From an uncultured Clostridia bacterium (GTDB lineage Bacteria > Bacillota > Clostridia > Christensenellales > Borkfalkiaceae), in the NCBI GenBank assembly GCA_944363395.1, contig CALVUC010000011.1, forward strand, positions 1 through 45,512: a DNA stretch of 45,512 bases, given 5' to 3'. The notes under the pieces are model-generated. The model was not told the origin of the DNA. It saw only the letters and a program-made list of their open reading frames with translations, and ran no database searches. The stretch's first letter is position 1, and each line of letters begins with the position of its first letter. Positions 18,568 through 26,838 of this stretch are shown here, in pieces. A program made the translations under genes and the position numbers.

Positions 18568-19385
18568 CGAAACCGACGGTCCTGACCATCGCAGGCAGCG
18601 ATTGCAGCGGCGGCGCGGGCATTCAGGCGGATCTCAAGACGATGACGGTCCACGGCGTCTACGGCATGAGCGTCGTGACTTCCCTCACGGCGCAGAATAC
18701 GACGGGCGTTTACGCGATCTTCGACGTTTCTGCCGATTTTTTACGGCTTCAGCTGGACGCGGTGTTCGAGGATATCTTTCCCGACGCCGTCAAGCTCGGC
18801 ATGATCTCCTCCGCCGCGCAGACGGAGGTCATCGCAGAGCGGCTTGCCTTTTACAGACCGCGGCACACCGTGGTCGATCCCGTGATGGTCGCGACGAGCG
18901 GAGCGCGGCTCATGCAGGAGGACGCCGTTGCGGCGCTGCAAGACGCGCTGCTGCCGCTTGCTTCGCTGATCACGCCCAACATTCCCGAGGCGGAGATCCT
19001 GTCCGGTCTCTGCATCTCGGGAAGGGAGGACATGGAACGCGCGGCGCGGACGCTCTTTGACCGATACGGCTGCGCCGTTCTCGTCAAGGGCGGACACGGG
19101 GTCAAAGATGCGGACGATCTCTTGTGTACGGATAAGGGGAGGGTCTGGTTCCGCGGGGAACGCATCCGCAATCCCAATACGCACGGGACGGGCTGTACGC
19201 TTTCCGCGGCGATCGCCTCCAACCTTGCCAATGGGGCTTCCATGGAGGACGCCGTGCGCCGTGCCAAAGAGTATATCTCGGGCGCGCTCGCTGCGATGCT
19301 CGATCTCGGGCGGGGGAGAGGTCCCATGGATCATGCCTTCTGCCTGCGCGGCGGATACGCCGCAATGACGGACGAAAAAAAATAA
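18564..19385 (+). CDS. thiD: HMP/HMP-phosphate kinase ThiD
   Basis: 273 aa ribokinase-fold enzyme that phosphorylates hydroxymethylpyrimidine and HMP phosphate to HMP pyrophosphate. Signatures: TIAGSDCSGGAGIQADLKT at the N-terminus, DPVMVATSGARL, LITPNIPEAEIL, VLVKGGHG and the catalytic anion hole NTHGTGCTLSAAIAS. The ATG overlaps the thiE stop (ATGA). It can also salvage HMP if the upstream ABC importer carries it. Confidence 0.96.
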   Translation: MTKPTVLTIAGSDCSGGAGIQADLKTMTVHGVYGMSVVTSLTAQNTTGVYAIFDVSADFLRLQLDAVFEDIFPDAVKLGMISSAAQTEVIAERLAFYRPRHTVVDPVMVATSGARLMQEDAVAALQDALLPLASLITPNIPEAEILSGLCISGREDMERAARTLFDRYGCAVLVKGGHGVKDADDLLCTDKGRVWFRGERIRNPNTHGTGCTLSAAIASNLANGASMEDAVRRAKEYISGALAAMLDLGRGRGPMDHAFCLRGGYAAMTDEKK

Positions 19386-19399
19386 AATTGGAGTGATAT

Positions 19400-20704
19400 A
19401 TGAGAAACTACACGACGCAAATGGACGCCGCCAAGCGCGGTATCGTTACGCCTGAAATGAAGGCGGTCGCCGCCAAGGAGTACCGCACCGAAGAGGAGAT
19501 CCGCGAACTCGTCGCCAAGGGGCAGGTCGCGATCTGCGCAAATAAGCTGCATACCTGTCTCGATCCCAACGGCGTCGGCTCCATGCTGCGCACCAAGATC
19601 AACGTCAATCTTGGCGTTTCGCGCGACTGCAAGGATTATGACGTCGAAATGCAGAAGGTGATGGCTGCGGTCGATATGGGTGCGGAGGCGATCATGGATC
19701 TCTCTTCGCACGGCAATACGCAGCCCTTCCGCCGCAAGCTCACCGCGGAATGCCCCGCGATGATCGGCACCGTCCCCGTCTATGACAGCGTTATCCACTA
19801 TCAGCGCGATCTTGCGACGTTGAGCGCAAAGGACTTTATCGACGTCATCCGTCTGCACGCGGAGGACGGCGTGGATTTCGTGACGCTCCACTGCGGGATC
19901 ACGCGCAAGACCATCGAGCAGATCAAAAAGCACAAGCGCAAGATGAATATCGTCTCGCGCGGCGGGTCTCTCGTATTTGCATGGATGAGCATGACGGGGG
20001 AGGAAAATCCCTTCTATGAGTATTTTGACGAGATCCTTGATATCTGCCGCGAGTACGACGTCACCATCTCCCTCGGCGACGCCTGCCGCCCCGGGTGCCT
20101 TGCGGACGCTTCGGATGTCTGTCAGATCGAGGAACTTGTCCGCCTCGGCGAGCTCACCAAGCGCGCATGGGCGAAGGATGTGCAGGTCATGGTCGAAGGA
20201 CCGGGACACGTCCCGCTCGATCAGATCGCCGCAAACATGAAGATCCAGCAGACGCTCTGCATGGGGGCGCCCTTCTATGTGCTCGGTCCGCTCGTTACGG
20301 ATATCGCGCCCGGATACGATCATATCACGTCGGCGATCGGCGGCGCAGTCGCGGCGGCGAACGGCGCGGCGTTCTTGTGCTATGTCACGCCCGCGGAACA
20401 CCTTGCCCTTCCCAATGTCGAGGACGTCAAGCAGGGCATCATCGCCTCCCGCATTGCGGCGCACGCGGCAGACATTGCCAAGCATATCCCGCACGCGCGC
20501 GATATCGACGACGCCATGGCGGATGCGCGGCGTACCTTTGACTGGGAAAAGCAGTGGGAATGCGCCATCGACCCCGAAACGGCAAAGGCGATCCGTAACG
20601 ACAGAAAGCCTGAAAATGAGGACAGCTGCTCGATGTGCGGCAAATTCTGCGCCGTGCGCAGCATGAACAAGGCGCTGAGCGGCGAATATATCGACATTCT
20701 TTGA
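19400..20704 (+). CDS. thiC: HMP-phosphate synthase ThiC
   Basis: 434 aa, the short clostridial/archaeal form. This noncanonical radical SAM enzyme rearranges aminoimidazole ribotide to HMP phosphate. Core segments: [43 protein letters not shown] and [20 protein letters not shown]. The C-terminal cluster motif reads CSMCGKFC (410-417), CX2CX3C, one residue shorter than the CX2CX4C of long ThiC. Preceded by GGAGTGATAT; 14 bp after thiD. Last recognisable thiamine gene in the operon. Confidence 0.96.
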   Translation: MRNYTTQMDAAKRGIVTPEMKAVAAKEYRTEEEIRELVAKGQVAICANKLHTCLDPNGVGSMLRTKINVNLGVSRDCKDYDVEMQKVMAAVDMGAEAIMDLSSHGNTQPFRRKLTAECPAMIGTVPVYDSVIHYQRDLATLSAKDFIDVIRLHAEDGVDFVTLHCGITRKTIEQIKKHKRKMNIVSRGGSLVFAWMSMTGEENPFYEYFDEILDICREYDVTISLGDACRPGCLADASDVCQIEELVRLGELTKRAWAKDVQVMVEGPGHVPLDQIAANMKIQQTLCMGAPFYVLGPLVTDIAPGYDHITSAIGGAVAAANGAAFLCYVTPAEHLALPNVEDVKQGIIASRIAAHAADIAKHIPHARDIDDAMADARRTFDWEKQWECAIDPETAKAIRNDRKPENEDSCSMCGKFCAVRSMNKALSGEYIDIL

Positions 20705-20721
20705 TCGCGGGGAGGAATGAT

Positions 20722-21561
20722 ATGGCAAAGGTAGTCGTGATCACGGGCGGCGGGAGCGGCATGGGTCTGGAAGCGGCAAAACTCATGCCCAAGGACAGGA
20801 TCGTCGTGCTCTCCGGAAGGACGGAGGAAAAACTCATAAAGGCGGTCGCACAGCTCTCCGCTCTCGGCTTTGAGGCATATCCCAAGGCGTGTGATACTTC
20901 CGACCGGGAGAGCGTGAAGGAGCTCGTCTCCTATGCGCTCGCGCTGGGGGAGATCAGAACGGTCATCAACAGCGCGGGGCTTTCTCCCGCCATGGCTGAC
21001 CCGGAGACCATCGTCCGCGTCAACGCGCTCGGCACGGTTTACGTCAACGAGGAATTTTCCAAGGTCATGAAGAAGGGGGGCGTCATCGTGGACGTCGCTT
21101 CCAATTCCGCTTATATCCTTCCGAAATTTCTCACATCTCCCAAGCTGTATGCGCTTGCCATGCAGGATGAACGGAAATTCCTTGCAAAGATGCTCAAAAA
21201 GAGCAGCCTTGCCAAGGGGGACTATCAAAGAGCGGGCTTTGCCTATGCGCTCTCCAAAAACTTCGTCGTATGGTATGCCAAGCAATGCGCCTTTGCGTAC
21301 GGGAAGAGCGGCATCCGCGTCGTATCGCTGAGCCCCGGGCTCATTGCGACAGATATGGGCAGGCTGGAAGCAAAGGAGGGCGGTTCGCTCATCGGCTTTT
21401 CCTGCGAGGAGCGCATGGGCAAGCCCGAGGAACTCGGCTTTGCGCTCGCCATGGTCGCCGATGAACGAAACGGTTATCTCGCGGGCGTGGACGTCCTGTG
21501 CGACGGCGGCAGTATCTCCGGGATGCAGTTGAAGAAGAAGGGTCAAGGGGCTTCGTCATGA
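20722..21561 (+). CDS. Short-chain dehydrogenase/reductase
   Basis: 279 aa classical SDR. It has the Rossmann motif TGGGSGMG near the N-terminus, NSAG in place of NNAG, an S-x-n-Y-x-x-x-K centre with Ser in DVASNSAY and Tyr175/Lys179 in YALSK, and the C-terminal SPGLIATDM. An ~50-residue stretch before YALSK (LPKFLTSPKLYALAMQDERKF here split as LPKFLTSPKLY and ALAMQDERKF) resembles an extended substrate lid. GGGGAGG precedes the ATG, 17 bp after thiC. It overlaps the glycosidase gene by four bases, so both probably lie on the thi transcript. Substrate unknown; I know of no thiamine step that needs it. Confidence 0.85.
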   Translation: MAKVVVITGGGSGMGLEAAKLMPKDRIVVLSGRTEEKLIKAVAQLSALGFEAYPKACDTSDRESVKELVSYALALGEIRTVINSAGLSPAMADPETIVRVNALGTVYVNEEFSKVMKKGGVIVDVASNSAYILPKFLTSPKLYALAMQDERKFLAKMLKKSSLAKGDYQRAGFAYALSKNFVVWYAKQCAFAYGKSGIRVVSLSPGLIATDMGRLEAKEGGSLIGFSCEERMGKPEELGFALAMVADERNGYLAGVDVLCDGGSISGMQLKKKGQGASS

Positions 21562-22985
21562 AAAAACAGGCGTTCAATCCCTATCTTCCCTCGTGGGAGT
21601 ATGTTCCCGACGGCGAGCCCTATCTCATCGGGGGCAGGGTATATGTGTTTGGTTCGCACGATCATTTCGGCGGGAAGGAGTATTGCCCGGGAGATTATGT
21701 CTGTTGGTCCGCGCCCGAGGACGACCTCGGCGACTGGCGGTATGAGGGCGTCATTTATCGAAAAACACAGGATCCTCTCGCCACGCCGCGCGATCGCGTC
21801 CTGTTTGCGCCCGACGTCGTGCAGGGCAGGGACGGCAGGTGGTATCTCTATTACACGCTTGCATCGAACGGGATCATGTCCGTCGCCGTCTGCGATACGC
21901 CTGCGGGACCATATGAATACCTCGGCGCGGTGCGGACGGCGGACGGGCATATCATCGGCAGCGTTGCGGGCGATCTCTTCCAGTTTGACCCGGGCGTTCT
22001 CATGGATGACGACGGCTGCGTCTATCTGTACTCGGGCTTCTCGCCGAGACCCGGGCCGTGGGCAGACGAGATCTTTTGCGGGAAGGTGGGGGACGGCGCC
22101 TACTGTATGCAGCTTGCCGACGATATGCTCACCGTTGTCAGGGGACCTGTCCGCATTGCGGAAGGCGTTTGCTGTGCGCAGGGGACTTCTTTCGAAGAGC
22201 ACCCGTTCTTTGAGGCAAGTTCTATCCGCAAGATCGGCGGAAAATATTACTTTTCCTATTCCTCCGTCCATATGCACGAACTGTGCTATGCCGTGAGCGA
22301 CAGCCCGATGGGCGGGTTTTCCTACCGCGGCGTGCTCGTGAGCAACGGCGACGTCGGCTTTGAAGGCAGGGCGTACCGCGATGCGCTCAACTATATGGGA
22401 AACGATCACGGCGGGCTTGTTTGCGTCAAGGGGCAGTGGTATGCCTTTTACCATCGCCATACCAACCGCTCGGTGTATTCCCGTCAGACGTGCGCCGAGG
22501 CGATCAAATTCAGAGACGGCGCATTTTCTCAGGCGGAACTCACGAGCTGCGGCTTGAACGGCGGGCCGCTCAAGGGTGCGGGGTATTATCCTGCCTACAT
22601 TGCCTGCAACCTTGTCTCCGCGCACGGCGTCTGTTTTTCCGATCGTGCAGGTGAAAATGATCCCTGCTTCACGCAGGACGGCGGCGATCGGGAGGGCGGC
22701 GACCCGCAGTACATTGCGGGGCTAAGAAAGGGAGCATGGGCAGGGTTCAAGTACTTCGATCTTACAAAGACCAAAACGATCTGCGTGACCGCGCGCGGCG
22801 CGGGCGGCTTGCTTGTCGTTTCCGATACGGAAGGGGAACTTGCGCGGATCAGGCTGCAGGAGAGCAAAGAATGGACAAAACACCCCGCAGATCTCTTGCG
22901 GCAGTCAGGCGAGCGGGCGGCGCTCTTTCTGCGCTATGAGGGTGACGGCAGCATCGATCTCAAAGGCTTCCTGCTGACGGAATGA
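21558..22985 (+). CDS. Glycoside hydrolase, family 43 type
   Basis: 475 aa with no signal peptide, so cytoplasmic. A five-bladed beta-propeller pattern is visible: EYVPDGEPYLIGGRVYVFGS (candidate base Asp), LFAPDVVQGRDGRWYLYY, FDPGVLMDDDGCVYLYSG and PFFEASSIRKIGGKYYFSYS (candidate acid Glu). About residue 380 onward (YIAGLRKGAWAGFKYFDL, ICVTARG) resembles a CBM6-like beta-sandwich. Family 43 members release arabinose or xylose from plant polysaccharide oligomers. ATGA overlap with the SDR gene shows tight coupling. Placement behind thiamine genes is odd. Family call is good; substrate unknown. Confidence 0.8.
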   Translation: MKKQAFNPYLPSWEYVPDGEPYLIGGRVYVFGSHDHFGGKEYCPGDYVCWSAPEDDLGDWRYEGVIYRKTQDPLATPRDRVLFAPDVVQGRDGRWYLYYTLASNGIMSVAVCDTPAGPYEYLGAVRTADGHIIGSVAGDLFQFDPGVLMDDDGCVYLYSGFSPRPGPWADEIFCGKVGDGAYCMQLADDMLTVVRGPVRIAEGVCCAQGTSFEEHPFFEASSIRKIGGKYYFSYSSVHMHELCYAVSDSPMGGFSYRGVLVSNGDVGFEGRAYRDALNYMGNDHGGLVCVKGQWYAFYHRHTNRSVYSRQTCAEAIKFRDGAFSQAELTSCGLNGGPLKGAGYYPAYIACNLVSAHGVCFSDRAGENDPCFTQDGGDREGGDPQYIAGLRKGAWAGFKYFDLTKTKTICVTARGAGGLLVVSDTEGELARIRLQESKEWTKHPADLLRQSGERAALFLRYEGDGSIDLKGFLLTE

Positions 22986-23256
22986 GAGGTCGGACAGTAG
23001 ATTGTCACCGTTGTGAGAGCAAAATCCTCGCAAGATATTTCGGACGGATCGAGCAAAGTATTATCTGCAGGGAAAAGCAGCGAAGCCGCTGACGAACTTT
23101 GCTGCTTTTCCCATGATCGTTGCCTTTACAGGCGTCTCCCTTGCCGCTAAAAAGCGGGATACGTTCCCCGAAAAAACGTACGGAGGCAAGGGTTTTGCGA
23201 ACGCGCGGGCGAGCGGAAATTTTTTGAAAAAAATCGGAAAAAGCAGAAAAAACTAA
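22986..23256. other. Structured intergenic element of unknown function
   Basis: Between the glycosidase stop and the tRNA promoter. It holds a perfect 12-bp inverted repeat GGGAAAAGCAGC (23070-23081) / GCTGCTTTTCCC (23101-23112) with a 19-nt loop; a competing pair GCAAAGT (23053-23059) / ACTTTGC (23096-23102); and an 8-bp pair CCCTTGCC (23138-23145) / GGCAAGGG (23175-23182) enclosing a CCGC-loop-GCGG hairpin. No T-run follows, so it is not a clear terminator for the thi operon. It does not match 6S, SRP, tmRNA or RNase P RNA as I know them. Confidence 0.5.
23113..23256 (+). CDS. Possible 47-aa basic peptide
   Basis: An ATG right after the 12-bp hairpin opens 47 codons ending at TAA 23254-23256. 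The product begins MIVAFTGVSLAAKKRD and is rich in Lys, Gly and Arg. The frame is already open from 23017 without an earlier standard start. There is no Shine-Dalgarno, and the hairpin would block initiation, so this may be a remnant or part of a repeated element rather than a gene. Confidence 0.2.
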   Translation: MIVAFTGVSLAAKKRDTFPEKTYGGKGFANARASGNFLKKIGKSRKN

Positions 23257-23285
23257 TTGACATTATCACGAATCTTTGCTAATAT
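23257..23285 (+). promoter_or_regulatory. Promoter of the tRNA operon
   Basis: TTGACA (23257-23262), 17-bp spacer, TAATAT (23280-23285), 19 bp before the first tRNA. It directly follows the stop of the small open frame. Confidence 0.8.
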
Positions 23286-23303
23286 ATATAGGCGCTGACG
23301 AAT

Positions 23304-23377
23304 GCGGGTGTAGTTCAATGGTAGAATCCCAGCCTTCCAAGCTGGTCGCGTGGGTCCGATTCCCATCACCCGCTCCA
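23304..23377 (+). tRNA. tRNA-Gly(TCC)
   Basis: Full cloverleaf with encoded CCA; anticodon TCC. Acceptor GCGGGTG/CACCCGC pairs fully. The T-loop reads TCCGATT, so position 55, almost always U (pseudouridine), is C in the gene. Confidence 0.93.
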
Positions 23378-23431
23378 TTTTCGCAACAAGCAAGCGCAAT
23401 ACTGCTTCGCGTGAAAAGTCGTAAGCTCCAT

Positions 23432-23508
23432 GCGCTTGTAGCTCAGTAGGATAGAGCAACGGCCTTCTAAGCCGTGTGTCAGGAGTTCGAATCTCTTCAG
23501 GCGCACCA
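23432..23508 (+). tRNA. tRNA-Arg(TCT)
   Basis: Cloverleaf with anticodon TCT in loop CTTCTAA, acceptor GCGCTTG/CAGGCGC and encoded CCA. Standard TTCGAAT T-loop. Confidence 0.96.
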
Positions 23509-23515
23509 TATATAT

Positions 23516-23593
23516 GGCGGGTGTAGCTCAGTTGGTTAGAGCGCCAGATTGTGGCCCTGGAGGTCGTGAGTTCGATTCTCGTCGCCCGCCCCA
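23516..23593 (+). tRNA. tRNA-His(GTG)
   Basis: Anticodon GTG; the extra G-1 opposite C73 is encoded, as usual for tRNA-His; CCA is encoded. The anticodon stem CCAGA/CCTGG has an A31-C39 mismatch where U39 is expected. Confidence 0.94.
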
Positions 23594-23606
23594 CACATTA
23601 TTTTAA

Positions 23607-23682
23607 TGGGGTGTCGCCAAGAGGTTAAGGCACCGGATTTTGATTCCGGCATTCGTTGGTTCAAATCCAGCCACCCCAGCCA
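23607..23682 (+). tRNA. tRNA-Gln(TTG)
   Basis: Anticodon TTG, fully paired acceptor TGGGGTG/CACCCCA, discriminator G and encoded CCA. Confidence 0.95.
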
Positions 23683-23685
23683 CAC

Positions 23686-23761
23686 GGCCCATTAGCTCAG
23701 TTGGCAGAGCACTTGACTTTTAATCAAGGTGTCCCGAGTTCGAATCTCGGATGGACCACCA
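23686..23761 (+). tRNA. tRNA-Lys(TTT)
   Basis: Anticodon TTT in loop CTTTTAA; CCA encoded. Acceptor GGCCCAT/ATGGACC has a C3-A70 mismatch; the usual U3 would pair. All other stems are intact. Confidence 0.93.
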
Positions 23762-23811
23762 CCTCGAAAAAGCCGCTCTGTCGGGCGTCTTTGCGGGTCA
23801 TCCCGCAACAT

Positions 23812-23887
23812 GGACTTTTAGCTCAGTTGGTAGAGCAATTGACTCTTAATCAATGGGCCCAGGGTTCGAGTCCCTGAAAGTCCACCA
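23812..23887 (+). tRNA. tRNA-Lys(CTT), copy 1
   Basis: Anticodon CTT, perfect acceptor GGACTTT/AAAGTCC, CCA encoded. The preceding spacer contains the hairpin TTGCGGG-tcat-CCCGCAA. Confidence 0.96.
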
Positions 23888-23955
23888 AACGGAAGTTCCC
23901 CGAAAAGGGAACTTCATCCGTCGAAAACCTCTCATCCTTTGGATGAGTTGCATAT

Positions 23956-24031
23956 GGACTTTTAGCTCAGTTGGTAGAGCAATTGACTCTTAATCAATGG
24001 GCCCAGGGTTCGAGTCCCTGAAAGTCCACCA
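23956..24031 (+). tRNA. tRNA-Lys(CTT), copy 2
   Basis: Identical over all 76 nt to copy 1, including CCA: a recent tandem duplication or gene conversion. The spacer before it holds two hairpins (GTTCCC-cgaaaa-GGGAAC and CTCATCC-ttt-GGATGAG). Confidence 0.96.
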
Positions 24032-24039
24032 GACCGAGG

Positions 24040-24064
24040 AAAAGGACGCATCTGCGTCCTTTTT
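24040..24064 (+). terminator. Terminator of the tRNA operon
   Basis: AAAAGGACGC (24040-24049), loop ATCT, GCGTCCTTTTT (24054-24064), nine bases after the last CCA. Confidence 0.92.
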
Positions 24065-24115
24065 CCATGCCGCGGGCTTCGGTCACTCCCGTTTTAGGGA
24101 ACATTCCCGCATCAG

Positions 24116-24140
24116 AAAAAAGAGCAACGCCGTGTTGCTC
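24116..24140 (-). terminator. Terminator of the recombinase-hflX operon
   Basis: On the minus strand GAGCAAC-ACGGC-GTTGCTC is followed by T6, just after the hflX stop. T-rich sequence on the plus side may make it bidirectional. Confidence 0.88.
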
Positions 24141-24147
24141 TCTTTTT

Positions 24148-25371
24148 CTATACGGAAGATGTCTCTTCTCGGTGGAATTTTTGAAATTTTGCGGCATGTT
24201 CGCAGGGGATGACGGCTTGGATGAGGGCGCCTTCGTCCGTGTAGGAGACGGCGCGTTCAGAGATGAGGGGACGCAGCGCGGCATATTCCGCGGCAAGCGG
24301 GTAGGGGACAAAGAGTTCGGCGCGGACATAGCGCTCCTCCAGAGCTGCTACGATGCGCTGTTTCAACCCATCCAGCCCCATTCCCGTTTTGGCGGAGATC
24401 GCAATGCTGTCCTTGGGCAAGCGGGCGCCGGCGGGAAGCAGGTCGCATTTATTCATGACGATGAGATAGGGGGAGGCAAACTGCATATCACGGAGCGTCG
24501 AGAGCGTGGTGCCGAGCTGCGTTTCAAAATCGCCGCCCGCATCGCAGACGATCAGCGCCAGATCGCAATGGAGCGCGCTCTCCAGCGTAGAGCGGAATGC
24601 GTCGATCAGATGGTGGGGCAAGTCCTGCAAAAATCCGACGGTATCGGTGAGAAGGATCTGGAGATCGTCGATCTCCAGGGCGCGCGACGTCGGGTCGAGC
24701 GTTGCAAAGAGGGCGTCCTTGACAAGGACGTTTGCGCCCGTCAGCGCATTCAGCAGCGTAGATTTTCCCGTGTTCGTATAGCCGACCAGCGCCACGGAGC
24801 GGACGCTGTCCTTTTGGCGGCGCTTGGTGAGAAGGCTGCGGCGGAGTTCTGTCTTTTGCAGCTTTTCTTCCAACGAACGGATGCGCATACGGATATGACG
24901 GCGGTCCGTTTCAAGCTGCGTCTCGCCCGGTCCGCGCGTACCGATCCCGCCGCCGAGACGGGAGAGCGCTTCGCCCTTTCCCTTGAGACGGGGATAGAGA
25001 TATTTGAGCTGAGCGAGTTCAACTTGTAATTTTCCCTCGCTGCTCTGCGCGCGCATGGCGAAAATGTCGAGGATGAGGGTCGTGCGGTCAATAATTTTTT
25101 TTCCGCCGAGGGCCTCGGAGAGATTGACGGTTTGGGAAGGGGAGAGCTCGCCGTTAAAGAGGACGGTGAGCTCGAGCCCCGCGAGACGTTCGCGGAGTTC
25201 CTCCGTTTTTCCCTTTCCGAGATAGGTCGCAGGATCGATCTCGCGGATCTTTGCACGCATCGTTCCCGCATATTCCGCACCGGCGCTTTCAATGAGGGCG
25301 ACGGCTTCCGCATGGAGGATCTCATCCTTGTCGCTCCCCGTCATCGGCTGAATGATATAGACGTTTTCCAT
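24148..25371 (-). CDS. hflX: Ribosome-associated GTPase HflX
   Basis: 407 aa. An N-terminal HflX domain ([13 protein letters not shown], then [17 protein letters not shown]), a glycine-rich linker ([20 protein letters not shown], about 137-156) and the G domain: G1 GYTNTGKST (197-205), G3 [11 protein letters not shown]4 NKCD. HflX splits stalled 70S ribosomes, notably under heat or antibiotic stress, and acts in the cytoplasm. The start overlaps the stop of the recombinase gene (TGATG), so translation is coupled. Confidence 0.96.
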   Translation of the reverse strand: MENVYIIQPMTGSDKDEILHAEAVALIESAGAEYAGTMRAKIREIDPATYLGKGKTEELRERLAGLELTVLFNGELSPSQTVNLSEALGGKKIIDRTTLILDIFAMRAQSSEGKLQVELAQLKYLYPRLKGKGEALSRLGGGIGTRGPGETQLETDRRHIRMRIRSLEEKLQKTELRRSLLTKRRQKDSVRSVALVGYTNTGKSTLLNALTGANVLVKDALFATLDPTSRALEIDDLQILLTDTVGFLQDLPHHLIDAFRSTLESALHCDLALIVCDAGGDFETQLGTTLSTLRDMQFASPYLIVMNKCDLLPAGARLPKDSIAISAKTGMGLDGLKQRIVAALEERYVRAELFVPYPLAAEYAALRPLISERAVSYTDEGALIQAVIPCEHAAKFQKFHREETSSV

Positions 25372-26438
25372 CAGTCGTCCTCCTTTTTGTGGAGCTTTAC
25401 GGCATCCGCTGCGGAGCGTCTGCGGTCCTCCGTGATGGCGGCATAGTGTTTCCGCGTCGTGTTGACGTCGCGGTGACCAAGAACATCGGCGACGATATAG
25501 ATATCGCCCGTCTCGCGGTAGAGCGCCGTACCGTAGGTAGAGCGCAGCTTGTGCGGCGTGATCTTCTTCAAGGGGCTGACGATCTTGGCGTATTTTTTGA
25601 CCAGATTTTCCACCGCACGCACGGTGATCCTGCGATATTGCAGAGAGAGGAAGAGGGCGTGCTCTTCGGGCGGAACGCGGGGATCGTTCTCCTTTTGCGC
25701 AAGATAGGCGCCGAGCGCATCGCCGACCTCTTCGGAAAAATAGAGGATGGCTTTGTTGCCGCCCTTGCGCGTCACGACAAAGGAATTGTTTGTAAAATCG
25801 ATGTTCTCATTATTCAGTCCGACAAGTTCGGAGATACGGATCCCCGTCCCCAAAAAGAGGGTGAGGATGGCGCAGTCGCGGATGCGCGTCTTTTTATGAT
25901 AGCCCTCGGCGTGCTTGGAAAGCCCGCTGCCGTCCTCCGCCGTATCGAGGATCGAGGAGATCTCATCGCCCTCCAGACGGACGATCTCTTTTTCGTGCAG
26001 CTTTGGCGTGGCGACCTTCGCGGTCTGATTGACTTCGATAAGCCCCTTGTTAAAAAAATATTTGAACATGGAGCGAACGGTCGAGAGCTTGCGCGCCTTT
26101 GCGCGCTCGTCGCATGAGAGCCGCTTTTCGTGAAAGCGGTAGTTGGAAAGATAGCTTAAAAAAATCTCGATATCGGTATCGGTGACCGCCTCCAGATCCT
26201 CAAGGGTAAGATCCGCAACGGCTCTTTGACGGAATTTCTTTTTACAGAGGAAATCAAAGAAGATCCGCAGATCGTAGACATAGTTGAGCCGCGTAAGCGT
26301 GCTTGTGCGCGTTTCGACGCCACGCAAAAAATCTTCGCAGAAGGGCGGGAGTTCCTCAAGCAGCGAATCGATCTTATCCAGGTTTTTGAGATTGCGTTCC
26401 TTGTAATAATCAGAGCCGTCATTTTTGATTTTTGCCAT
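25371..26438 (-). CDS. Tyrosine recombinase/integrase, XerD-like
   Basis: 355 aa from the ATG at 26438. An N-terminal SAM-like core-binding domain (about 40-150) is followed by the catalytic domain with Arg in [22 protein letters not shown] (His-x-x-Arg), [14 protein letters not shown] (His and nucleophilic Tyr). This is the Xer/phage-integrase fold; cotranscription with hflX and the lack of phage genes suggest a chromosomal Xer-type housekeeping enzyme rather than a mobile one. The start codon lies only six bases beyond the -10 box, so the mRNA should be leaderless with no Shine-Dalgarno. Earlier in-frame starts would lie within or upstream of the promoter. Confidence 0.88.
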   Translation of the reverse strand: MAKIKNDGSDYYKERNLKNLDKIDSLLEELPPFCEDFLRGVETRTSTLTRLNYVYDLRIFFDFLCKKKFRQRAVADLTLEDLEAVTDTDIEIFLSYLSNYRFHEKRLSCDERAKARKLSTVRSMFKYFFNKGLIEVNQTAKVATPKLHEKEIVRLEGDEISSILDTAEDGSGLSKHAEGYHKKTRIRDCAILTLFLGTGIRISELVGLNNENIDFTNNSFVVTRKGGNKAILYFSEEVGDALGAYLAQKENDPRVPPEEHALFLSLQYRRITVRAVENLVKKYAKIVSPLKKITPHKLRSTYGTALYRETGDIYIVADVLGHRDVNTTRKHYAAITEDRRRSAADAVKLHKKEDD

Positions 26439-26444
26439 GACGTT

Positions 26445-26474
26445 ATTATAGCACAACAGAGGGAGATACGTCAA
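26445..26474 (-). promoter_or_regulatory. Promoter of a leaderless recombinase-hflX mRNA
   Basis: On the minus strand TTGACG (26474-26469), 18-bp spacer, TATAAT (26450-26445). A start site seven bases past the -10 would fall on the A of the ATG at 26438. Confidence 0.75.
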
Positions 26475-26838
26475 TTTTACGAATAGTTTTTTTTCCGATA
26501 AAAATATGACAACCTGCATGAACAGCATTACGATGAGAATACCATCCACTTCCCATGCGAGGGGAATTGAGATAATTATTCGCAAAACACAGCTTTTACG
26601 AATAAATATGGGCAAAATACAAAAAATTTCGTAGGTTTACGCGATATTCGGATTGATTCGGATACTTGTACGCGGCTTTCTGCAAAACAAGGTAAACATA
26701 TGTGTTTGGTTCGTCATTCAAATTAAGATATCCGTGACGATCGATCTCAGGCGATCTCACCGGCGAGGATATGCTTTTGATTACAAAAAAAAGTTTTTCG
26801 GCGCTCAGATCGCCTGAGCGGTCCGCATTCTTTGTGAT
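26475..26838. other. AT-rich noncoding stretch, mostly unexplained
   Basis: Upstream of the recombinase promoter and before the amylase terminator. I see no gene or known RNA here. Apart from the inverted repeat at 26746-26818 it holds only A/T-rich sequence and short direct repeats such as GATTCGGATA-like words around 26650. Confidence 0.5.
26746..26818. repeat. 12-bp inverted repeat flanking a 49-bp segment
   Basis: CTCAGGCGATCT (26746-26757) and its exact complement AGATCGCCTGAG (26807-26818) flank 49 bp that include A8 (26783 onward) and GTTTTT. It lies about 300 bp upstream of the recombinase gene. It could form a long RNA hairpin or serve as recombination sites. Confidence 0.7.
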
